From Allomuricauda sp. (GTDB taxonomy: Bacteria > Bacteroidota > Bacteroidia > Flavobacteriales > Flavobacteriaceae): a DNA stretch of 64,000 nucleotides. The translations under genes and the position numbers were made by a program. Under the pieces are notes generated by a model. That model saw nothing but the letters and a program-made list of their open reading frames with translations, did not search any database and was not told where the DNA came from. The stretch spans positions 1,116,001 through 1,180,000 of the forward strand of contig RHLF01000002.1 of NCBI GenBank assembly GCA_003712125.1. Reading direction: 5' to 3'. Shown here piece after piece: positions 24,488 to 34,047 of the stretch (its first letter is position 1; every line of letters begins with the position of its first letter).

Positions 24488-27268
24488 ATGACTGCGATTA
24501 AAGATGTAGACCCCAAGCAAAATATTATCATTAAGGGGGCCAAACTTCACAACCTTAAGAATATTGATGTTGTCATACCGCGAAACAAGCTGGTGGTTGT
24601 TACTGGCCTATCAGGTTCGGGTAAGTCTAGTCTCGCTTTTGACACCCTATATGCTGAGGGGCAACGACGCTATGTGGAAAGTCTTTCTTCATATGCCAGG
24701 CAATTTTTGGGAAAACTTGACAAACCAAAGGTGGACTATATTAAAGGTATTGCCCCGGCCATCGCAATAGAACAAAAGGTCAACTCTACCAACCCAAGGT
24801 CTACGGTGGGTACGACAACGGAAATCTATGACTATCTCAAGCTATTGTTCGCCCGGGTTGGGAAAACGATTTCCCCCATTTCAGGAGAAGAGGTCAAAAA
24901 GCAAACCGTAACCGATGTCGTGAACCATGTCAAAACTTTTGAAGAAGGGGTTAAACTATTGCTGCTGGCGCCCATTACCATCAAGGCAGACAGAGATACC
25001 TTAAAATCCTTAGAGCTTTTCTCAAAACAGGGATATGCCCGAATCAAGTATCATAAAAAGGTCATCCGCATCGATCAGGCTCCTGAAGATATTGGTAAAT
25101 CCTTCGATTTGGTGGTTGATCGGATTGTGGTAAAAAAAGATGATGACGATTTTTTGAACCGATTGGGCAATGCAGTAGACAATGCTTTTTTTGAAGGCAA
25201 AGGAAACTGTAGTATTGAAGTGGTGGGCACAGAAAAACAAAAAGCGTTCAGCAATCTTTTTTCGTTGGATGGCATGAAGTTTCTAGAACCCAATGTGCAT
25301 TTGTTCAGTTTCAACAATCCTTATGGTGCCTGTCCCAAATGCGAAGGTTATGGCGATGTTATCGGTATCGACCCCGACTTGGTGGTACCAAATACAGCCT
25401 TATCAATTTATGAAGAAGCAGTTTTCCCATGGCGCGGTGAAAGTATGAGTTGGTACCGCGATCAGTTGGTCAACTCAGCCTACAAATTTGATTTCCCCAT
25501 TCACAAGCCATGGTTTGAGCTTTCTGACGAACAAAAACAGCTGGTTTGGGAAGGTAACGACCACTTTATTGGAATTCATAAATTCTTCGAACAGCTTGAA
25601 GAGAAAAGTTATAAGATTCAAAACCGCGTAATGCTTTCTCGATATCGAGGAAAAACCAGATGTTCTCAATGTCACGGAAAACGCTTGCGAAAAGAAGCTA
25701 ACTATGTAAAGGTACATGGCAAATCCATTTCAGACCTAATCGAGCTTCCCATAAAAAACTTAGTGGCCTTTTTCGAAGACTTACAACTGTCGGAACATGA
25801 TGGAAAAGTTGCAAAGCGTTTGCTCAAGGAAATTACCACACGCCTTGACTTTTTGGATAAGGTAGGACTGAACTACCTAACCCTAAACCGTAAATCAAAT
25901 ACCTTGTCAGGTGGGGAAAGTCAACGCATCAATTTGGCAACGAGTTTAGGAAGCAGTTTGGTGGGTTCGATGTATATTTTGGATGAACCCAGTATTGGTT
26001 TGCACCCGAAGGATACCGAAAACTTGATCGAGGTATTAAAATCTCTTCGAGATTTAGGGAACACCGTAATCGTGGTTGAGCACGATGAGGATATTATGCG
26101 AGCGGCCGATGAAATAATTGATATTGGCCCCCAAGCAGGAACCTTAGGTGGAAATGTCGTGGCAACGGGCACCTTTGAAGAAGTGTTGACCAAAGACACC
26201 CTTACCGCGAATTATTTGAGTGGCAAGCAAGAAATCGAAGTTCCAGCGGAACGGCGCAATTCAAAAAACTTCATTCAGGTCAAGGGGGCTAGGGAAAACA
26301 ACCTAAAAAATATTGATGTAACCTTTCCCTTGAATATGCTCACTGTAGTTACTGGGGTTTCGGGCAGTGGAAAGAGCACCTTGGTCAAAAAGATATTGTA
26401 CCCAGCCTTATTAAAACAAGTCGGTGGCTATGGTGAAAAACCAGGGCAATTCACAACCTTGGAAGGCAAGTATACCCAGATCAAACAGGTCGAATTTGTT
26501 GACCAAAACCCAATCGGAAGGTCATCACGTTCGAATCCGGTTACCTATATCAAGGCCTACGACGATATTCGAGCCCTATTCGCAGCTCAAAAACTGAGCA
26601 AAATAAGGGGGTATCAGGCCAAGCACTTTTCATTTAATGTAGATGGTGGCCGTTGTGAAAAATGCAAAGGTGAGGGCGAAATTACGGTTGAGATGCAATT
26701 CATGGCCGATGTACATTTAGAATGCGATGTGTGCAAGGGCAAGCGCTTCAAAAAGGAAGTTTTAGAAGTACAGTTTGAAGGAAAGAGCATCAACGACATT
26801 TTGAACCTGACCATTGATGATGCTATAACGCATTTTGAACAATACCAACAAACCAAAATTGTTCATAAACTCAAACCCCTACAAGATGTTGGATTAGGCT
26901 ATGTGACCTTGGGGCAGTCTTCCTCTACCCTATCCGGTGGTGAGGCCCAACGGATTAAGCTTGCTTCTTTTTTGGTCAAGGGTACCTCTGCTGAAAAAGC
27001 GTTGTTCATTTTTGACGAGCCAACAACCGGGCTTCATTTCGACGATATCAAGAAACTTTTGAAATCTTTTGATGAGTTACTGGCCAAGGGCCATTCGATC
27101 ATTGTTATCGAACATAACATCGAATTGATTAAATGTGCCGATTACCTCATCGACCTCGGACCTGAAGGCGGTGAAAATGGAGGTAAACTTTTGGTTGAGG
27201 GAACCCCGGAAGAGGTGGCACAGCATAAGGAGTCGTTTACAGCGGAATACTTAAAGCAAAAACTATAG
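24488..27268 (+). CDS. uvrA: Excinuclease ABC subunit A
   Basis: 926 residues. UvrA is the damage-recognition ATPase of nucleotide excision repair and loads UvrB. There are two ABC modules. Module I has Walker [10 protein letters not shown] (near residue 40), the zinc finger pairs CPKC and CSQC, signature LSGGESQR and Walker [13 protein letters not shown]. Module II has GVSGSGKST (near 623), zinc finger CEKCKGEG...CDVCKGKRF, signature LSGGEAQR and [12 protein letters not shown]. Length is close to the usual 940. Flavobacteria often carry two uvrA copies; this is the one adjacent to rpoE. An AGCAGC/GCTGCT hairpin follows the stop but lacks a T-run. Confidence 0.97.
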   Translation: MTAIKDVDPKQNIIIKGAKLHNLKNIDVVIPRNKLVVVTGLSGSGKSSLAFDTLYAEGQRRYVESLSSYARQFLGKLDKPKVDYIKGIAPAIAIEQKVNSTNPRSTVGTTTEIYDYLKLLFARVGKTISPISGEEVKKQTVTDVVNHVKTFEEGVKLLLLAPITIKADRDTLKSLELFSKQGYARIKYHKKVIRIDQAPEDIGKSFDLVVDRIVVKKDDDDFLNRLGNAVDNAFFEGKGNCSIEVVGTEKQKAFSNLFSLDGMKFLEPNVHLFSFNNPYGACPKCEGYGDVIGIDPDLVVPNTALSIYEEAVFPWRGESMSWYRDQLVNSAYKFDFPIHKPWFELSDEQKQLVWEGNDHFIGIHKFFEQLEEKSYKIQNRVMLSRYRGKTRCSQCHGKRLRKEANYVKVHGKSISDLIELPIKNLVAFFEDLQLSEHDGKVAKRLLKEITTRLDFLDKVGLNYLTLNRKSNTLSGGESQRINLATSLGSSLVGSMYILDEPSIGLHPKDTENLIEVLKSLRDLGNTVIVVEHDEDIMRAADEIIDIGPQAGTLGGNVVATGTFEEVLTKDTLTANYLSGKQEIEVPAERRNSKNFIQVKGARENNLKNIDVTFPLNMLTVVTGVSGSGKSTLVKKILYPALLKQVGGYGEKPGQFTTLEGKYTQIKQVEFVDQNPIGRSSRSNPVTYIKAYDDIRALFAAQKLSKIRGYQAKHFSFNVDGGRCEKCKGEGEITVEMQFMADVHLECDVCKGKRFKKEVLEVQFEGKSINDILNLTIDDAITHFEQYQQTKIVHKLKPLQDVGLGYVTLGQSSSTLSGGEAQRIKLASFLVKGTSAEKALFIFDEPTTGLHFDDIKKLLKSFDELLAKGHSIIVIEHNIELIKCADYLIDLGPEGGENGGKLLVEGTPEEVAQHKESFTAEYLKQKL

Positions 27269-27398
27269 CTTATTTTCAGCAGCCACGCTGCTATCCTTGG
27301 ACATTTATTTGAAGCTTCACCACAGTATGAATTTATCGAGTTTGACAGCCTGTAACTAATATACCTTAATATGATAAAATTTGTCCATCTTTGAAAGG

Positions 27399-28277
27399 AT
27401 GGATAACCAACCCCTGCATGTTAAATTCCAAAACCGTCAAAACCCGAAATCAGGTTTTGATATTATCGCATTTGAAAACTTATTGAAGCGAACGGACTTG
27501 GACCATAGCCCTTTTGAGCACCATTTGGTCGAGTTCTTTATAATTCTATTCATAACTGAAGGAACGGGCAAGCATAGTATTGATTTTGTGGATTATGAAT
27601 ACGAAAAGGGAACAGTTTTTACGATTCGGAAGGATCAAATTCAAAAATTCTACCCCGGAAACCGTGTAAAAGGGAATATGTTACTTTTTACAACAGAATT
27701 TTTGGTCAGTTTTTTCAATCAACAGGAATCCCAAAAAACGGTTCAACTTTTTAATGAGCTCCTTGGTTCTCCAAAGCTCCAATTGACAGAAAAACGACTT
27801 TCAAAAACCCTAAAGCAGCTTAAACGGATTCATGAAGAATATTTCATCACCAGTGATGCCTATAGCCTGGCCGTTATACGAAGTGAACTTCAAATCCTCA
27901 TCGCCCGACTTTTTAGGATTAAATCCCAAAATGATACTGTGCTCTATAGCCATGAATACCTTAATGACTTTATCAGGTTTCAAAACAGCGCTGAGGCTAA
28001 GATTACCACAATGAATAAAGTTTCGGATTATTCAGACGAATTGGGTTACAGTACCAAAACCTTGAACAAGTTGACAAAGGCTACCGTACATAAAACGGCA
28101 AAGGAGTTTTTGGATGAAATCCACCTCAAACAAATTAAGCGGTTGCTTATTAATTCGACAGCCCCAATCAAAGAAATTGCTTACCGGTCTGGTTTTGATG
28201 AACCCACGAACTTCTATAAGTTTTTTAAAAGGACTACCGGTCTTACCCCCGAACAATTTCGCACCCAGCACAACTAA
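27399..28277 (+). CDS. AraC-family transcriptional regulator
   Basis: 292 residues from the ATG at 27399; a TTG six codons upstream is an alternative. The N-terminal cupin-like sensing domain includes HHLVEFFIILFITEGTGKHSIDF and FTIRKDQIQKFYPG. The C-terminal double helix-turn-helix ends IKEIAYRSGFDEPTNFYKFFKRTTGLTPEQFR, the classic AraC signature. Ligand unknown. It is transcribed toward the NTF2-like lipoprotein and VOC genes and likely controls them; the inverted repeat at 28325-28346 is a candidate site. Confidence 0.92.
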   Translation: MDNQPLHVKFQNRQNPKSGFDIIAFENLLKRTDLDHSPFEHHLVEFFIILFITEGTGKHSIDFVDYEYEKGTVFTIRKDQIQKFYPGNRVKGNMLLFTTEFLVSFFNQQESQKTVQLFNELLGSPKLQLTEKRLSKTLKQLKRIHEEYFITSDAYSLAVIRSELQILIARLFRIKSQNDTVLYSHEYLNDFIRFQNSAEAKITTMNKVSDYSDELGYSTKTLNKLTKATVHKTAKEFLDEIHLKQIKRLLINSTAPIKEIAYRSGFDEPTNFYKFFKRTTGLTPEQFRTQHN

Positions 28278-28324
28278 ATTCCTATTTCTACAGTCTTCTT
28301 GCTCTTTTCTATAGCTGGATAAGA

Positions 28325-28346
28325 TTCAAAACATCTGAATTTTGAA
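28325..28346. promoter_or_regulatory. Inverted repeat between the AraC regulator and the NTF2-like gene
   Basis: Arms TTCAAAA and TTTTGAA (7 bp, perfect) separated by 8 nt, 17 nt before the ATG at 28364. The position and spacing fit a regulator site, possibly for the AraC protein encoded upstream. AraC sites are more often direct repeats, so this is tentative. Confidence 0.3.
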
Positions 28347-28363
28347 CTCCTAAAACAAGCTAG

Positions 28364-29248
28364 ATGAAAAAAATACAACTGACATTGGTATGCGTGGCAA
28401 TAGCAATAATGTCGTGCAACGAAAGAAAAAAAAATCAAGAAGAAAAAAATGAAACAAAAATTCAGGAAACAACTATGAAAGTATCAAATAAAGAAAAGGC
28501 AATAGCATTAATCGAAAGTTTGGAATCAGGAGCCAAGGAGCCCATCGCTTACATCAATCCGAACAAATACATTCAACACAATCTAGCGGTTGCTGACGGT
28601 TTGGAAGGTTTTGGTGCTGTTATGGCCAATGCGCCAGAGGGTGGTTTCAAGGCCGAAGTAATACGTGCCTTTGAAGATGGCAACTATGTTGTTTTGCATA
28701 CTGAGTATGACTTCTTTGGTCCTAAGGTAGGCTTTGACATTTTCCGATTTGAAGATGGCTTAATTGTAGAACATTGGGACAACCTCGCCCCTATCACAGA
28801 GCCTAATCCCAGTGGTCGTACCCAATTGGATGGGGCGACCGAAGTTGTGAATTTGGACCTAACTGCAACGAATAAGGCCTTGGTCAACAATTTTGTAACC
28901 GATGTTTTGATGAATGGTGAAGGCGAAAAAACCACCGATTATATAAGCACAGAAGAATATTTGCAGCATAATTCAGCTGTTGCTGATGGTCTTGATGGTT
29001 TGGGAGCAGCATTAAAGTACTTTGCTGACAATGGTTTGGTGATGCAATATGACTCCATTCACAAGGTGTTGGGCGAAGGCAACTTCGTACTTACTGTGAG
29101 TGAAGGTAAGTTTGGTAAGGGAGATCATACTTCTTTTTACGATCTGTTCCGCATATCGGAAGGAAAAATTGTCGAGCATTGGGATGTTATTGAAACCATA
29201 GCTCCAGAAGATCAGCGTAAAAACGACAACGGCAAGTTCGGTTTTTGA
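28364..29248 (+). CDS. Lipoprotein with two SnoaL/NTF2-like domains
   Basis: 294 residues. Lipobox in VAIAIMSCNERKKN, then a charged linker. Two tandem NTF2/SnoaL-like domains follow and echo each other: INPNKYIQHNLAVADGLEGFGAV and ISTEEYLQHNSAVADGLDGLGAA; then FDIFRFEDGLIVEHWDNLAPI and YDLFRISEGKIVEHWDVIETI. This fold makes small barrels that bind hydrophobic ligands or catalyse isomerisation or cyclisation; His and Asp of QHN and HWD could be catalytic. Internal duplication is evident. Cell-envelope location. It lies between its probable AraC regulator and a VOC enzyme. Confidence 0.87.
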   Translation: MKKIQLTLVCVAIAIMSCNERKKNQEEKNETKIQETTMKVSNKEKAIALIESLESGAKEPIAYINPNKYIQHNLAVADGLEGFGAVMANAPEGGFKAEVIRAFEDGNYVVLHTEYDFFGPKVGFDIFRFEDGLIVEHWDNLAPITEPNPSGRTQLDGATEVVNLDLTATNKALVNNFVTDVLMNGEGEKTTDYISTEEYLQHNSAVADGLDGLGAALKYFADNGLVMQYDSIHKVLGEGNFVLTVSEGKFGKGDHTSFYDLFRISEGKIVEHWDVIETIAPEDQRKNDNGKFGF

Positions 29249-29271
29249 CTTATTGAATCAACATTAAATTC

Positions 29272-29303
29272 AGCTGTTTGGTACATTTACCAAACAGCTT
29301 TTT
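29272..29303 (+). terminator. Strong rho-independent terminator, 5 nt before the VOC gene
   Basis: Perfect 12-bp stem AGCTGTTTGGTA / TACCAAACAGCT with a CATT loop and a TTTTT run. It ends the NTF2-like transcript but the T-run stops only 5 nt before the ATG at 29309. The near -7 box TACATTTA (29282-29289) lies inside the stem. Confidence 0.8.
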
Positions 29304-29308
29304 GTAGT

Positions 29309-29794
29309 ATGACAGCATATAAGATTCCTCCAAATACCAAAATTGGTCACGTTCACTTAAAAGTAGCCGACCTTCAAAGGTCACTTGATTTTTATAATGG
29401 CCTATTGGGCTTTGAAATTATGGCAACCTATGGAGACCAAGCTGCCTTTATTTCAGCAGGAGGGTACCATCACCATATTGGTTTAAATACCTGGCAAAGT
29501 AAAAATGGTCCCCAACCCCCTAAGAATGCAACAGGATTGTTTCATACCGCAATTTTGTACCCTACGCGAAAAGATTTGGCATTAATTCTTAAAAGGCTAA
29601 GTGATTCAAATTATCCCCTAACTGGTGCTGCGGACCATGGTGTATCGGAGGCCCTATATTTAGATGATCCCGATGGTAACGGAGTGGAGTTGTATTGGGA
29701 TCGACCCGAAAATCAATGGCCGAAACACGAAGACGGCTCCCTCAACATGTATACGCGACCGCTAAGCTTACAGGCCTTATTATCTGAAATTTAA
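29309..29794 (+). CDS. VOC-family (glyoxalase/dioxygenase-like) protein
   Basis: 161 residues. The start MTAYKIPPNTKIGHVHLKVADLQRSLDFY is the usual N-terminus of the catechol-2,3-dioxygenase-like VOC group, so the ATG is secure. Metal ligands are likely H in GHVHLKV, H in TGLFHTA and E in GVELYWDRP. A double His (GGYHHHIGLN) is also family-typical. Substrate unknown; ring cleavage, glyoxalase and fosfomycin-type activities are all found in the superfamily. Expression is puzzling because a terminator hairpin directly precedes it. Confidence 0.9.
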   Translation: MTAYKIPPNTKIGHVHLKVADLQRSLDFYNGLLGFEIMATYGDQAAFISAGGYHHHIGLNTWQSKNGPQPPKNATGLFHTAILYPTRKDLALILKRLSDSNYPLTGAADHGVSEALYLDDPDGNGVELYWDRPENQWPKHEDGSLNMYTRPLSLQALLSEI

Positions 29795-29811
29795 TGTTTT
29801 AATTTATTGAC

Positions 29812-29843
29812 TATCAATATATTGTGATGTATTGATATTTTTT
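29812..29843 (+). terminator. Possible terminator after the VOC gene
   Basis: AT-rich stem TATCAATA / TATTGATA with a 10-nt loop, followed by TTTTTT. Weak pairing makes this tentative. Its T-run abuts the candidate sigma-54 element at 29842. Confidence 0.4.
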
Positions 29844-29858
29844 GGCACGCTGTTTGGT
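29842..29858 (+). promoter_or_regulatory. Candidate sigma-54 promoter
   Basis: TTGGCACG, then 4 nt, then TTGGT. The sigma-54 consensus is TTGGCACG-RNNN-TTGCW; the spacing is exact, the -24 element is perfect and the -12 element has G for C. It predicts a start near 29868, 43 nt before the ATG at 29911. No enhancer-binding protein is encoded in the window. Confidence 0.45.
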
Positions 29859-29910
29859 ATTACTTGGATGGGATGTAAATAGTTGCATTCGGAACCTTAA
29901 ATTAAGTAAT

Positions 29911-31176
29911 ATGAAAAAGTTTGTACCCATTTTAGCATTGTTGTTTTTGGGCGCTTTTAGTGCCAAGGCAGCAAGTACTCTTGAAGAAAAGGTGGTTCCC
30001 AACTATGTAAGGGGGTATGGCAATTCGTTCATATTTGATGAGCGCGGCGTTACCTTCTCTGTATATCCCGATGGTGAATTTGATTTTTACATCAACAATC
30101 AAGTGAATATCGGGGTTGGGGCTCGAATTGGTAATGTAGGCGTTACCTTCAATTCAGGATTTGACTACAACCCTTTTGTTCAGTATGATGATTATGGCGC
30201 CATTATTCAAGTAGAGAATGTTCCTGTTTTCTATGACTACTATGGTCGTGTTTCACAGATCGGTGGTGTGGATATTTGGTATCGCAACGGTCGTGTACGA
30301 CGTGTTGGTGGATTAAATGTATTCTGGAACGGGGCTGTTTTTAGCCACTATACAGGATTTATAAATAGATGGAACAGGTTTTATGTATACCGTCCTGTCC
30401 ACAGATGGTTTGCAAGACCAGCAGTTGGTTTCTGTTCTGTATGGGATGTTCCCTACAGAAGATATTACAGCCCTGTTCGATACACCTGGTATAGACCGTA
30501 TAGGGATAATTTCAGAAGGCCGTTCTACAGGTTTGGCAGACACTATAACCGCTTTGACAATGGCTATAGCTATAGAAATCACTCAAGACGGGCCAAAGTG
30601 TATCGAAATGACAGACGTGTAGCCGTTCGTGATAACAAGGTGCGAAGAAATGGTGAATTTGGAAGAAGCAATCGCGCTTATAGTCGTGGAGATGATCGAG
30701 TGACAGAAAGAAGAACCGTATCGCGTACAAACCGTGATGGTTTGCGCACCAACCGGAACCGCACGGCTGTGGATCGAAGCAAGCGGGTAAGGTCGAGTGA
30801 CATTAGAAGAGGAGAATCTGTTAGCAGAAGGTCAAATCGTGGTAATACGGTAACCCAACGAACGGTTACCAAAACCCCGAGGAGCAAAACGGTAACCAAA
30901 AGAGAGGTTACCCGTACACCACAAAAGCGTACGGTAACAAAGCGCTCTACGACCTATAAAAAGCCGCAGGCCAGAAAGAGAAGTGCTGTGGCCAGTACGA
31001 ACAGAACAGTTAAAAGAACTTCAACGGTTAAGCGAAGTGCTCCAAAACGAAGTACGGTAAGCAGAAGTTCTTCGACCAAGAGAAGTACTGTAAGCAGAAG
31101 CAGTTCTTCTTCGAGAAATAGAGGAAATACAAATTCTAGAAGCTCTAGAAGCCGAAGTGCCAGAGTGAATAGATAA
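29911..31176 (+). CDS. Exported protein with a long Arg/Ser/Lys-rich basic tail
   Basis: 421 residues from the ATG at 29911, giving a signal peptide (MKKFVPILALLFLGAFSAKA); upstream in-frame ATG at 29842 would bury it. Residues about 30-150 form an aromatic, Gly-rich beta region (VTFNSGFDYNPFVQYDD, PVFYDYYGRVSQIGG). A Tyr/Arg-rich segment with PVRYTWYRPYRDNFRR follows. From about residue 250 to the end the chain is almost only R, K, S, T, N and V with KRSTVSRSSS-like units. It resembles a flavobacterial exported family of unknown function; the basic tail could bind nucleic acid, polyanionic glycan or lipid A. Confidence 0.8.
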   Translation: MKKFVPILALLFLGAFSAKAASTLEEKVVPNYVRGYGNSFIFDERGVTFSVYPDGEFDFYINNQVNIGVGARIGNVGVTFNSGFDYNPFVQYDDYGAIIQVENVPVFYDYYGRVSQIGGVDIWYRNGRVRRVGGLNVFWNGAVFSHYTGFINRWNRFYVYRPVHRWFARPAVGFCSVWDVPYRRYYSPVRYTWYRPYRDNFRRPFYRFGRHYNRFDNGYSYRNHSRRAKVYRNDRRVAVRDNKVRRNGEFGRSNRAYSRGDDRVTERRTVSRTNRDGLRTNRNRTAVDRSKRVRSSDIRRGESVSRRSNRGNTVTQRTVTKTPRSKTVTKREVTRTPQKRTVTKRSTTYKKPQARKRSAVASTNRTVKRTSTVKRSAPKRSTVSRSSSTKRSTVSRSSSSSRNRGNTNSRSSRSRSARVNR

Positions 31177-31208
31177 TAAAAATAGTTTTTAGGTTGGTTA
31201 GTTGTTTG

Positions 31209-31243
31209 ACCCCGTAGTTGATTTATTCGCTGCGGGGTTTTTC
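31209..31243 (+). terminator. Rho-independent terminator of the basic-tail gene
   Basis: 9-bp stem ACCCCGTAG / CTGCGGGGT (one G-T wobble), 12-nt loop, followed by TTTTTC. It lies 33 nt after the stop at 31176. Confidence 0.75.
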
Positions 31244-31318
31244 TTTGGTCCTAACTGTAAACCTGCCATCGAAAAGATGCCTACAACACAGACATGGAAA
31301 CATCTCGTGACCTGATTG

Positions 31319-32776
31319 CTAGGTGTTCCGCTTCAAAAATCGTGCTAGTAGTCCGGAAACATCCTCTGAAATATTGAATCGATATAGAATACCTCCATAC
31401 ATCAAGGTGATGAGTAACGATTTAAAGACGATGTTCACCAAAGGATGAAACGGAAATTGCAAATACCAAAACAAGATTCCAATAAGTATAAGGGTAACCA
31501 GTATTTTAAAACTTCCTTGTGAAAACGGAAGCATATCAAATTTTAACTTCACATACGCTAATTTAAGGACATTAAAGACCACAATTGCCACAAAACTAGC
31601 CAATGCGGCCCCTTCAATACCGTATATGGGAATCAACCATAGGTTTAACAAAATAGTCACTATGGCGAGGCTAGCCCCAAACCCTAAAACCACCTTGTAA
31701 TATTTTGAATTGTACAGTATGGAATTGTTGTTACCTAAAAGCGAATCGGTAACCTTTGCAAGGCCTATCAAGGCAATGATGTAAAATCCACCACGATAGG
31801 GCTCCGGCAGCATCTCAAACAAATCATTTACATTCAATATGATCAACAAATACAACAACCCAGAGGCAATGAACAAGGTGAGTGATGTTTTTTTGTATAG
31901 GGCCCTTAGCCCTTTCATATCGTTATTGTTAAGCAATGTCGCAGTCAATGGATAGGTAATTTGGTGCATGGATCGTGAAGGCACGATGATGACTGTGGCA
32001 ATATAAATGGCAACACCATAAAAAGCTACATTTTCAAGAGCCACGAATTGATTGATCATGAACTTATCAATTTCCAATAAAACCAATGCGGCTGAACCGC
32101 CCAAAATAATCAGTAAACTATAGGTTAAAATTTCTTTGGTGTTTTTGGGAAAATTAAAGTCCAATTTTCGTTTCCTAAGGTTATAGGCGTAGCACTGCAT
32201 GATAATAGTGCGAACCAAATACAAGGCAACCAAAGCCTTAAAAAAAGTGTGTAGTTCCAGCACATCAAAATACAATGCCGTCAATAAAAGGGATACCCCC
32301 AAACGCACGAACACCTCTTTCATGAAATTGCCGAATACTGATTTTAGGTGCACCTTGCTCCAAGCGTAGTATACCTCAAAATAGGCCATCGCTAAACCCA
32401 CCACAAAGATGTACCACACATAGTCATAGACAATAGCATTTTTCTTGGCCAAGAAGTGCCCAATATCATCGTACAAAAAGTAGGTTGCCAAGGCCATTGG
32501 CACCAATAGCAACAGTGGGCTTAAGAGCATCAAAGTGAGGAATGAATTCTTACCTCCATCAGGCTGGGCACTGTAATACTTAATAATGGTATTGTGTGTA
32601 CCAAAAGCCATTAAGGGCATCAAAATGGCCGCGGTCGCCAAAATAAGAGTCACCAAACCATAATACGCAGGCTCTAATATTTGGGTATACAGAAATAAGG
32701 TGTTCAGGGCGCCAATTCCAAAACCAAAATAGGTTATAGCAGTGTTCCGAATAGATTGTTTTAAGACGATTCCCAT
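31319..32776 (-). CDS. Polysaccharide flippase (Wzx/MATE-like, MOP superfamily)
   Basis: 485 residues with about 12-14 membrane helices and no signal peptide. N-terminus MGIVLKQSIRNTAITYFGFGIGALNT is the typical start of oligosaccharide flippases in Bacteroidota; LLGNNNSILYNSKYYKVVLGFG is a further family block. It should move lipid-linked glycans from the cytoplasmic to the periplasmic leaflet. Its start overlaps the end of the glycosyltransferase gene by 16 nt, so they are translated together. It is last in the DUF4834-YfhO-glycosyltransferase-flippase operon. Confidence 0.9.
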   Translation of the reverse strand: MGIVLKQSIRNTAITYFGFGIGALNTLFLYTQILEPAYYGLVTLILATAAILMPLMAFGTHNTIIKYYSAQPDGGKNSFLTLMLLSPLLLLVPMALATYFLYDDIGHFLAKKNAIVYDYVWYIFVVGLAMAYFEVYYAWSKVHLKSVFGNFMKEVFVRLGVSLLLTALYFDVLELHTFFKALVALYLVRTIIMQCYAYNLRKRKLDFNFPKNTKEILTYSLLIILGGSAALVLLEIDKFMINQFVALENVAFYGVAIYIATVIIVPSRSMHQITYPLTATLLNNNDMKGLRALYKKTSLTLFIASGLLYLLIILNVNDLFEMLPEPYRGGFYIIALIGLAKVTDSLLGNNNSILYNSKYYKVVLGFGASLAIVTILLNLWLIPIYGIEGAALASFVAIVVFNVLKLAYVKLKFDMLPFSQGSFKILVTLILIGILFWYLQFPFHPLVNIVFKSLLITLMYGGILYRFNISEDVSGLLARFLKRNT

Positions 32777-34047
32777 GTTATAAAATCTGCCAAGCTTTGC
32801 GTCAGCTCCCTCCGATGGTATTTTTCAACTCCTTTGGTCGCAACAGTGAGCTTTTGGTTTTTGTATTGTTCAAACCAATCCAAAACTACCAATTTAATTG
32901 TTTTAACATCGTTCACCTGCATGTACCTTCCTGATTGTGATTTCTCAACTAATTCACCGGCTTCCCAATGTTCGGGCCCCAAAGCGAGGACGGGACGTTC
33001 CGCTTTTAAATACTCGAACAACTTGCCGGGAATTATGCCCTGAGTTTCCTTTGCATCAATTTCTGTCAACAACAATACCTGTGATTTGGTTTGGTAGGCA
33101 ACAACGGCATCATGGGGTAGATAACCCAAAGCCACCACATGACCCGAAAGTCCGTGTGCATCCAAAGACTCCAGTACTTCTTCACCAACCACACCAATTA
33201 GTTGAATGCGCAGCCTTTCAGAAAACAGCGCATTTTCTTTGATCAACTCTCCCAAAACGGACCATAAACCCATAGGGTTTCTGTCGGTTAACAAAGAACC
33301 GATATGAGACAGTGTAAATAATGAATCACAGGCCGTCGATGGTCGTGTTCCATCAAATCCATTGGTAATACAGCGGATAGGTGTATTTGTTTTTTGTTCA
33401 AATTCCTTCTTGGTGGTGTTGCTCGTTACGATAAGTTTATCGGCCCTTTGCAACACTTTACTTTCTAAGGCAAGGTGTTTCTTTTTGGAAACCGAAGTAA
33501 GTTTTAATTTCTGATGATACCCGATGGTGGTCCATGGATCCCTAAAATCTGCAATCCATTGTATGTCTGACTGCTTTTGCAAATGCATTCCAATAAGATG
33601 TACGCTGTGCGGCGGACCGGTAGTAATAACTGTATGTATACCATGCGTTTCAATAAATTGCCTTAAAAACCGAACAGCCGGTTTAACCCAATATTTTCTA
33701 GCATCAGGAATAAATAGATTTCCTCTTACCCATAACAATATCTTTTCCAGTACGGATTGTTTCTCTCCTTTCTGAATAATTCCAGAGCTGATTCGTTTGG
33801 TCTTTTTTTTACTAAAAAAGGATGCGAGGCGGTAGGGTTCGAAAATGGGAAAACGAACTATTTGTAGGTTGTTGGGAACTTCATCAAGCAACGAATTATC
33901 CAATAAGGGATAATTTGCCTTCTCGGGTATAAAAACAATAGGTTCCAGCCCAAATTCAGGCATGTATTTGGTAAACTTAATCCATCGTTGCACCCCAGGG
34001 CCTCCTGCAGGTGGCCAATAGTATGTAATGATGAGTACCTTTCGCAT
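32761..34047 (-). CDS. Glycosyltransferase (GT4-like)
   Basis: 428 residues from the ATG at 34047 (MRKVLIITYYWPPAGGPGVQR), which overlaps the YfhO stop by 1 nt (TGATG). A frame from 34077 would intrude into yfhO. The N-terminal GT-B half contains the Gly-rich loop PPAGGPGVQRW and VITTGPPHSVHLIG. The C-terminal nucleotide-sugar half has HIGSLLTDRNP and GIIPGKLFEYLKAERPVLAL, where the Glu of the family E-x7-E motif lies. Retaining-type transferase; the sugar is unknown. Encoded between YfhO and the flippase, it probably builds an envelope glycan. Confidence 0.9.
   Translation of the reverse strand: MRKVLIITYYWPPAGGPGVQRWIKFTKYMPEFGLEPIVFIPEKANYPLLDNSLLDEVPNNLQIVRFPIFEPYRLASFFSKKKTKRISSGIIQKGEKQSVLEKILLWVRGNLFIPDARKYWVKPAVRFLRQFIETHGIHTVITTGPPHSVHLIGMHLQKQSDIQWIADFRDPWTTIGYHQKLKLTSVSKKKHLALESKVLQRADKLIVTSNTTKKEFEQKTNTPIRCITNGFDGTRPSTACDSLFTLSHIGSLLTDRNPMGLWSVLGELIKENALFSERLRIQLIGVVGEEVLESLDAHGLSGHVVALGYLPHDAVVAYQTKSQVLLLTEIDAKETQGIIPGKLFEYLKAERPVLALGPEHWEAGELVEKSQSGRYMQVNDVKTIKLVVLDWFEQYKNQKLTVATKGVEKYHRRELTQSLADFITWESS

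Noticed and set aside
27269-27398. AGCAGC/GCTGCT hairpin as the uvrA terminator
   Set aside because: The 6-bp stem has no T-run after it, so I do not call a terminator.
30600-31176. Possible DNA tandem repeat array
   Set aside because: The DNA is not periodic; the repetition is at the protein level (Arg/Ser/Lys bias) in one continuous reading frame.
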